Notes under the pieces: model-generated
The model's database searches: none
What the model was told of the DNA's origin: nothing
What the model saw: the letters and a program-made list of their open reading frames with translations, nothing else
Translations under genes and position numbers: made by a program
Shown: piece by piece, positions 39,809 to 43,467 of the stretch
How the letters are laid out: each line of letters begins with the position of its first letter
Numbering within the stretch: the first letter of the stretch is position 1
DNA from: Candidatus Vecturithrix granuli
Lineage (GTDB): Bacteria > Moduliflexota > Moduliflexia > Moduliflexales > Moduliflexaceae
NCBI GenBank assembly: GCA_000739535.1
Contig: DF820474.1
Location: forward strand, 6,799-50,265
Length of the DNA: 43,467 nt
Direction of reading: 5' to 3'

Positions 39809-40714
39809 ATGAGAGAAAAGATTTTACTCATTGACGACGAAGAGGACATTCGTCATTTCCTCTCACTCACCCTGGAAGACGAAGGGTATGAGGTCATCAC
39901 CGCTTGCAATGGGCAGGAGGGGTTGAATCTGTTCACACGCCAGTCTCCGGATTTAGTGATTACCGATATGCGCATGCCGCAAAAAGATGGGATGGCAGTG
40001 CTCAAAGAAATTAAAGCCACAGGCTCTGACGTGGATGTCATTATGCTGACCGGCCATAGCGATGAAAATATGGTCATCGCCTGTCTGCGCCAGGGGGTCT
40101 ATGACTATCTCCGCAAGCCATTAGAAGATCTTGATCTGCTGATCGCCTCGGTGAGGCGAGCGATCCAAAAACGACGATTAGAATTGCACAATAAAGCCTT
40201 ATTGCACAGGTTGGAAGAACTCGCCATCAAAGATTCCTTGACAGGCTTGTATAATTATCGCTATCTACAGATTGCGCTGGATCAGGAAATTCTCCGGTCA
40301 GCGCGATTTCAGCATCCGTTTTGTCTGTTGATGATTGATCTTGATGACTTTAAGCAGGTGAATGATACGTATGGCCATTTATGCGGGGATGCAGTGTTGA
40401 AAAAACTTGGGGAAATTTTCCTCGCGACAGTCCGAGTGTGTGATAGTGTGTACCGGTACGGGGGCGAAGAATTTTGCCTGCTCATGCCGGAAACTTCTCG
40501 AGAAGGGGTAATTCCAGTCATCCAACGACTTTTGGAAGCCATTCGTTTCACGCACGTCAATTGGCAGGAGCATTTCGTCCGGATCACCGTGAGCATTGGC
40601 GGCGCAGCTTACCCTGACCACGCCGGCGAAAAAACCGCGTTGCTGCAGTATGCGGATCAGGCATTGTATCAGGCGAAAAAAGAAGGGAAAGACCGGTTTG
40701 TGTTTCATGGGTAA
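39809..40714 (+). CDS. REC-GGDEF response regulator (diguanylate cyclase)
   Basis: A 301-residue two-domain regulator that makes cyclic di-GMP from two GTP when phosphorylated. The receiver has DD at 9-10, phospho-acceptor D53 (ITDMRMPQKDG) and K103. The cyclase has DSLTGLYNYRYL, DDFKQVNDTYGH and the active loop GGEEF (218-222). The inhibitory site RVCD (209-212) is exactly five residues before GGEEF, so product inhibition is expected. A GGAG is close to the ATG. PleD/WspR-type output of the adjacent sensors is likely. Confidence 0.94.
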   Translation: MREKILLIDDEEDIRHFLSLTLEDEGYEVITACNGQEGLNLFTRQSPDLVITDMRMPQKDGMAVLKEIKATGSDVDVIMLTGHSDENMVIACLRQGVYDYLRKPLEDLDLLIASVRRAIQKRRLELHNKALLHRLEELAIKDSLTGLYNYRYLQIALDQEILRSARFQHPFCLLMIDLDDFKQVNDTYGHLCGDAVLKKLGEIFLATVRVCDSVYRYGGEEFCLLMPETSREGVIPVIQRLLEAIRFTHVNWQEHFVRITVSIGGAAYPDHAGEKTALLQYADQALYQAKKEGKDRFVFHG

Positions 40715-40730
40715 GTTCTGTGAACCCTGA

Positions 40731-40779
40731 GGAGTGCAAACTTTAGCTTGTCTTATAGCAGGCGGAAACTTGCACTCCT
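40731..40779. repeat. GGAGTGCAAA hairpin after the cyclase gene
   Basis: GGAGTGCAAACTTT mirrors GAAACTTGCACTCC across a loop. It shares the GGAGTG-CAAA design with 22621, 27571 and 34911. Confidence 0.75.
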
Positions 40780-40810
40780 GCATGTATCAGAATGAAGTTG
40801 ATCTTAGATT

Positions 40811-41764
40811 ATGGCTAAAAAATGGATGATCAAGGCAAGCGTCTTGTTGCGCCTGGCGATAGTCTCTGTCCTGTGGATAGTCGCTGGAGGGGGGGGCCTG
40901 CGCGTCGAGGCTGAGAGCCAGGGATCGCCGCCGTCCGGTCAGGAAGTTCGGATTCCGATCTCGCTTGGCGTGGATGCCCAGAGTATTCAACAACGAGAAA
41001 CGAGTTCGAAAGATGTTCAGGCGGCATGGGATGTTTGGTACGAAGGGATTGGCAAGACTTACGGAATATCACTTACGATCAACGTATATGAGGATCTTCA
41101 GGCCCTGGTACAGGATTTTAATATGGGCCGGCTTGATCTTGCGATCACAACCGCGTTGAATTATCTGCGAATGACTCCGCAGATCGAACCGAATCGGGAT
41201 TCAGACATCTACGGGGTGATCGTAAACGGGAAAAAGACCTACCAGTATCTGGCTCTGACGCGCCTCGATGCCGGCGTGGCGGACATCACAGATGTCTGTG
41301 GCAAGGCCTGCCTGATCCGGGCCGATGATGCGGCCGGAACGCTGTACCTGAACACCCTGTTATTGAAGCATGGCCAGCCCGACCTGTCTGCTTGTTTTGA
41401 AGAAGTCAAGGAGAGTCCATCCTTTTCTCAGGTGGCACTGGGAGTGTTCTTTAAAAAAGGAGGCGTCGGTGTGACAACGAAGTCTGTCTTTGACACGATG
41501 GTGGACCTGAACCCTCAGCTTGGCAAACAACTTACCATCCTCGCAACCTCTCCGGAATTGGCGAATGGCATTTTCTTTTTTCATAAGCAGGTCTCGCCAG
41601 AGCTGAAAACATTACTCCTGAAGCATATCCTGAATCTCCAGGCCACCTCCTACGGGCAGCAAATTTTATTGTTATATAAAATTGACGACGTGGCGCAGTT
41701 TGAACCAGCCGATCTGGACTCGGTGAAGACCTTACTACAGGAATATGAACAATTGAAACCCTAA
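40811..41764 (+). CDS. PhnD-like periplasmic binding protein
   Basis: A 317-residue protein with an N-terminal signal peptide (about 1-35, hydrophobic LLRLAIVSVLWIVAGGGG). The mature part has the type 2 periplasmic fold of the PhnD/SsuA/transferrin-like group: GISLTINVYEDLQALVQDFN, MGRLDLAITTALNYL, and GTLYLNTLLLKHG, SFSQVALGVFFKKGGVGVTT. No ABC permease or ATPase is near. Such orphan proteins often deliver ligand to a sensor, so it may serve the chemoreceptor or another receptor here. No strong ribosome site precedes the ATG. The ligand is unknown; phosphonate is not implied. Confidence 0.82.
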   Translation: MAKKWMIKASVLLRLAIVSVLWIVAGGGGLRVEAESQGSPPSGQEVRIPISLGVDAQSIQQRETSSKDVQAAWDVWYEGIGKTYGISLTINVYEDLQALVQDFNMGRLDLAITTALNYLRMTPQIEPNRDSDIYGVIVNGKKTYQYLALTRLDAGVADITDVCGKACLIRADDAAGTLYLNTLLLKHGQPDLSACFEEVKESPSFSQVALGVFFKKGGVGVTTKSVFDTMVDLNPQLGKQLTILATSPELANGIFFFHKQVSPELKTLLLKHILNLQATSYGQQILLLYKIDDVAQFEPADLDSVKTLLQEYEQLKP

Positions 41765-41815
41765 CAGAGGAACTGTCATGAGCTGACGCTCCCTCGGTAT
41801 ATGATGAAAATCAGA

Positions 41816-41878
41816 TGTAGCGCGAAACTCCAGTTTCGCGCATTTTTGACAGCCGCAAAACTGGAGTTTCGCGCTACA
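41816..41878 (+). repeat. Palindromic 5'-leader repeat, family A, before tolC-like gene
   Basis: Full 63-nt copy with the loop in the opposite orientation (CATTTTTGACAGCC) to the copies at 1, 35601 and 43402. Preceded by ATGATGAAAATCAGA and followed by TTTTCATAGGAGGA. The gene begins at 41901. Confidence 0.95.
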
Positions 41879-41900
41879 TTTTCATAGGAGGATACTCGTT

Positions 41901-43343
41901 ATGAAACGATCTCTGTTGGTAAGATTACAATTTGTTCTGATGGCAACCTTGTTACTCGTCATCATCTCCGTTGGCGTAGGAGCGCAAGAAAACTTGACTT
42001 CCGAATGCACAAAGGTCATCCGCATCACCAGCCTCGAAGAATGCCTGAAACTTGCGTTTGAGCAGAACCGGCAACGCCAGGTCTCGCGCGCGGCCATCGC
42101 GCGCGCCGAAGCGCAGCATCAACAAGCCCTGTCGTCCTATTGGCCGCAGGTGACGGCGACTCTATCAGCGAGCCGGCGCGATGAAGATAGTAATTTTCTG
42201 TTTCCTGAAGAGATTTCGACATATAACATCGCGGGTTTGGCTCCGCTGCCGATGGACGTCACGGTACGTGTCCCGGAAAAAGATGTGAAACATCTTGATC
42301 GCGATTTGTTCGCGGGTTCACTCAATTTCCTGTACCCGCTCTATACCGGCGGAAAACGGAGAGCAGTGGTCAAACAGGCGGAGCTTGGCGTCCACATCGC
42401 CGAAGAATCGGCTCGGCGCACCGATCTCCAGATTCTCTATGACGTGAAGCGGATGTATTACGGCAAGATTTTGGCAGCCAGGCTGCGAGCGCTTGGTCAG
42501 GAAACATTGGAACGGCTGCAGGCGACGCAGACCTTGACCGAACAACTGTATCAAACTGGAACCGGGGCAGTGAAAAAAACCGATTACCTGCGGACGAATA
42601 TGATGGTCTCGACTGCACGTTCGCTCGTTGAATTCTTGCGATCGAATGACGATCTGGCAACTGCGGCCTTGATCAATGTCCTGGGATTCCCCTGGGATAC
42701 CCATCTGGAACTGACTGACGCCGAGATTCCTTTTATTCCATTGAGCGCGGAGGTACATGATCTGGTGGCCGAAGCCTACCAATTCAGTCCGGATTGGGGT
42801 CAGTTCGAATTGGCGCTCGCAGCCGCCGAAACCAGCATCCAGCAAGCAAGGGGCGGACATCTGCCAACCATTGCGCTCACCGGTGATCTCACCTATGTAG
42901 CAAAGACTTACGATTCCGGGCTGATGAGTGATCAGAACCGCAACTCCTGGACCGTGGGCGTGGCCCTGGAACTGCCTATCTTTACCGGATTTCGAACGAC
43001 CCAACAGGTCAAAGAAGCGCAGTCCCGGGTCGAGCAACTGCAACACCAACAAATGTTGCTCAGCGAAGGGATCGCTCTGCAAATCCAGGATGCTTTCTTG
43101 CAAATAGATCGCGCCCGCGGACAGGTCGAAGCCCTCCAGGAATCGGCGACGTTTGCGACTGAAAATCGGGAACTGAATATCCGGGCGTATCAGAATGATC
43201 TGGTGGAAACCCGTGAAGTTCTTGAAGCGCAACTGCTCGAAGCGTTTATCAAGGGCCAGCATCTCAAAGCTCTGTACGATCATGCGATTAGCCGGGCCTT
43301 GCTGGATTGGTTGATTGGACGTGAAGTGGCAAAACGATTGTAA
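41901..43343 (+). CDS. TolC-family outer-membrane efflux/secretion channel
   Basis: A 480-residue outer-membrane factor. Residues 1-28 are a signal peptide ending near VGVGAQ. The rest has the two-fold TolC repeat: SLEECLKLAFEQNRQRQVSR with YWPQVTATLSASR, and later FSPDWGQFELALAAAETSIQ with HLPTIALTGDLTY, and long periplasmic coils (RVEQLQHQQMLLSEGIALQI). It forms a trimeric duct for an RND, ABC or MFS pump. AGGAGGA lies 10 nt before the ATG. No pump or adaptor is in view; a leader hairpin at 43402 suggests the next gene starts just past the window. Confidence 0.93.
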   Translation: MKRSLLVRLQFVLMATLLLVIISVGVGAQENLTSECTKVIRITSLEECLKLAFEQNRQRQVSRAAIARAEAQHQQALSSYWPQVTATLSASRRDEDSNFLFPEEISTYNIAGLAPLPMDVTVRVPEKDVKHLDRDLFAGSLNFLYPLYTGGKRRAVVKQAELGVHIAEESARRTDLQILYDVKRMYYGKILAARLRALGQETLERLQATQTLTEQLYQTGTGAVKKTDYLRTNMMVSTARSLVEFLRSNDDLATAALINVLGFPWDTHLELTDAEIPFIPLSAEVHDLVAEAYQFSPDWGQFELALAAAETSIQQARGGHLPTIALTGDLTYVAKTYDSGLMSDQNRNSWTVGVALELPIFTGFRTTQQVKEAQSRVEQLQHQQMLLSEGIALQIQDAFLQIDRARGQVEALQESATFATENRELNIRAYQNDLVETREVLEAQLLEAFIKGQHLKALYDHAISRALLDWLIGREVAKRL

Positions 43344-43370
43344 CCTCATTCCTGCCCCCTCTCGGCTTCG

Positions 43371-43394
43371 TACCCCGGACAGCCATGTCCGGGA
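43371..43394. repeat. Half copy of the GTACCCCGGACA repeat
   Basis: GTACCCCGGACAGCCATGTC (then CGGG) matches one arm of the inverted repeat at 6150-6207 and can itself form a CCCGGACA-TGTCCGGG hairpin. It lies just before a family A copy. Confidence 0.75.
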
Positions 43395-43401
43395 GATGAA
43401 A

Positions 43402-43464
43402 TGTAGCGCGAAACTCCAGTTTCGCGGCTGTCAACAATGCGCGAAACTGGAGTTTCGCGCTACA
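43402..43464 (+). repeat. Palindromic 5'-leader repeat, family A, at the right edge
   Basis: Full 63-nt copy with the loop GGCTGTCAACAATGC in the same orientation as at 1 and 35601. It is followed by TTT, where other copies continue TTTTCAGGGGAGGA and an ATG, so a plus-strand gene very likely starts within about 25 nt of the window end. Confidence 0.95.
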
Positions 43465-43467
43465 TTT

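Noticed and set aside
40811-41764. Assignment as a phosphonate transporter component.
   Set aside because: No PhnC/PhnE-type genes nearby; PhnD-like folds also serve many orphan sensors.
42318-43349. Long open frame on the minus strand opposite the TolC-family gene (343 codons).
   Set aside because: No family motifs, no ribosome site, and it mirrors a clear outer-membrane factor gene; it is a compositional shadow.

Overview
The window reads as a chromosomal segment of a Gram-negative bacterium with a large, repeat-rich genome of roughly even GC. A TolC-type outer-membrane protein, periplasmic binding proteins with signal peptides, TRAP transporters and a transmembrane chemoreceptor all imply an outer membrane and periplasm. 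The mix of TRAP uptake, multi-PAS hybrid kinases and very many intergenic palindromes recalls uncultivated filamentous KSB3 (Modulibacteria-type) genomes. That placement is a low-confidence guess; no marker gene is present.

Region 1 (about 0.6-12.6 kb, plus strand) is a defence or conflict segment. It has a ribbon-helix-helix protein followed by a wrecked retropepsin-like protease, a TIR protein whose C-terminal DUF1566 (C-type-lectin-like) domain ends in codons that look like a diversity-generating-retroelement variable region, a type III-like restriction helicase/nuclease (Res), a small membrane zinc-ribbon protein, a deleted XisH next to an intact XisI, an NB-ARC/TPR STAND ATPase, and a type III-like DNA methyltransferase (Mod). 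The Mod target-recognition region is much more AT-rich than its flanks. Unlike hairpins fill almost every gap, and the segment ends with a 242-bp MITE-like element flanked by an 8-9 bp direct repeat.

Region 2 (12.6-26.3 kb, minus strand) is a uronate-catabolism locus: two TRAP transporters (orders P-Q-M and P-M-Q), an IclR-type regulator, KduI, KduD, KdgK, a YhcH/TabA-family protein, an Rnk/GreA-type protein, a URO-D-like protein and a zinc alcohol dehydrogenase. Together KduI, KduD and KdgK take an unsaturated uronate product to KDPG; no KDPG aldolase is in the window. The promoters of the dehydrogenase unit and the first TRAP unit share one layout, with a GAAA/TTTC palindrome at the -10, the likely target of the IclR protein.

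Region 3 (26.4-27.7 kb) is mostly non-coding: a small acetyltransferase, a TIR-bounded repeat element, a flavoprotein gene remnant and one small hypothetical ORF.

Region 4 (27.7-43.5 kb, plus strand) is for signal transduction: a soluble REC-histidine kinase, a 1452-residue Cache/PAS hybrid kinase, a sigma-54 response regulator, an ABM-domain protein, a chemoreceptor-like protein with an altered signalling tip, a SpoIIAA/STAS-like protein, a GAF protein, a REC-GGDEF cyclase, a PhnD-like binding protein and a TolC-family protein.

The most unusual theme is a recurring 63-nt hairpin placed just 5' of the Shine-Dalgarno site of unrelated genes (before dinB-like, kdgK, the chemoreceptor and tolC, and again at the right window edge), with conserved flanks and, at one locus, a different palindrome in the same frame.
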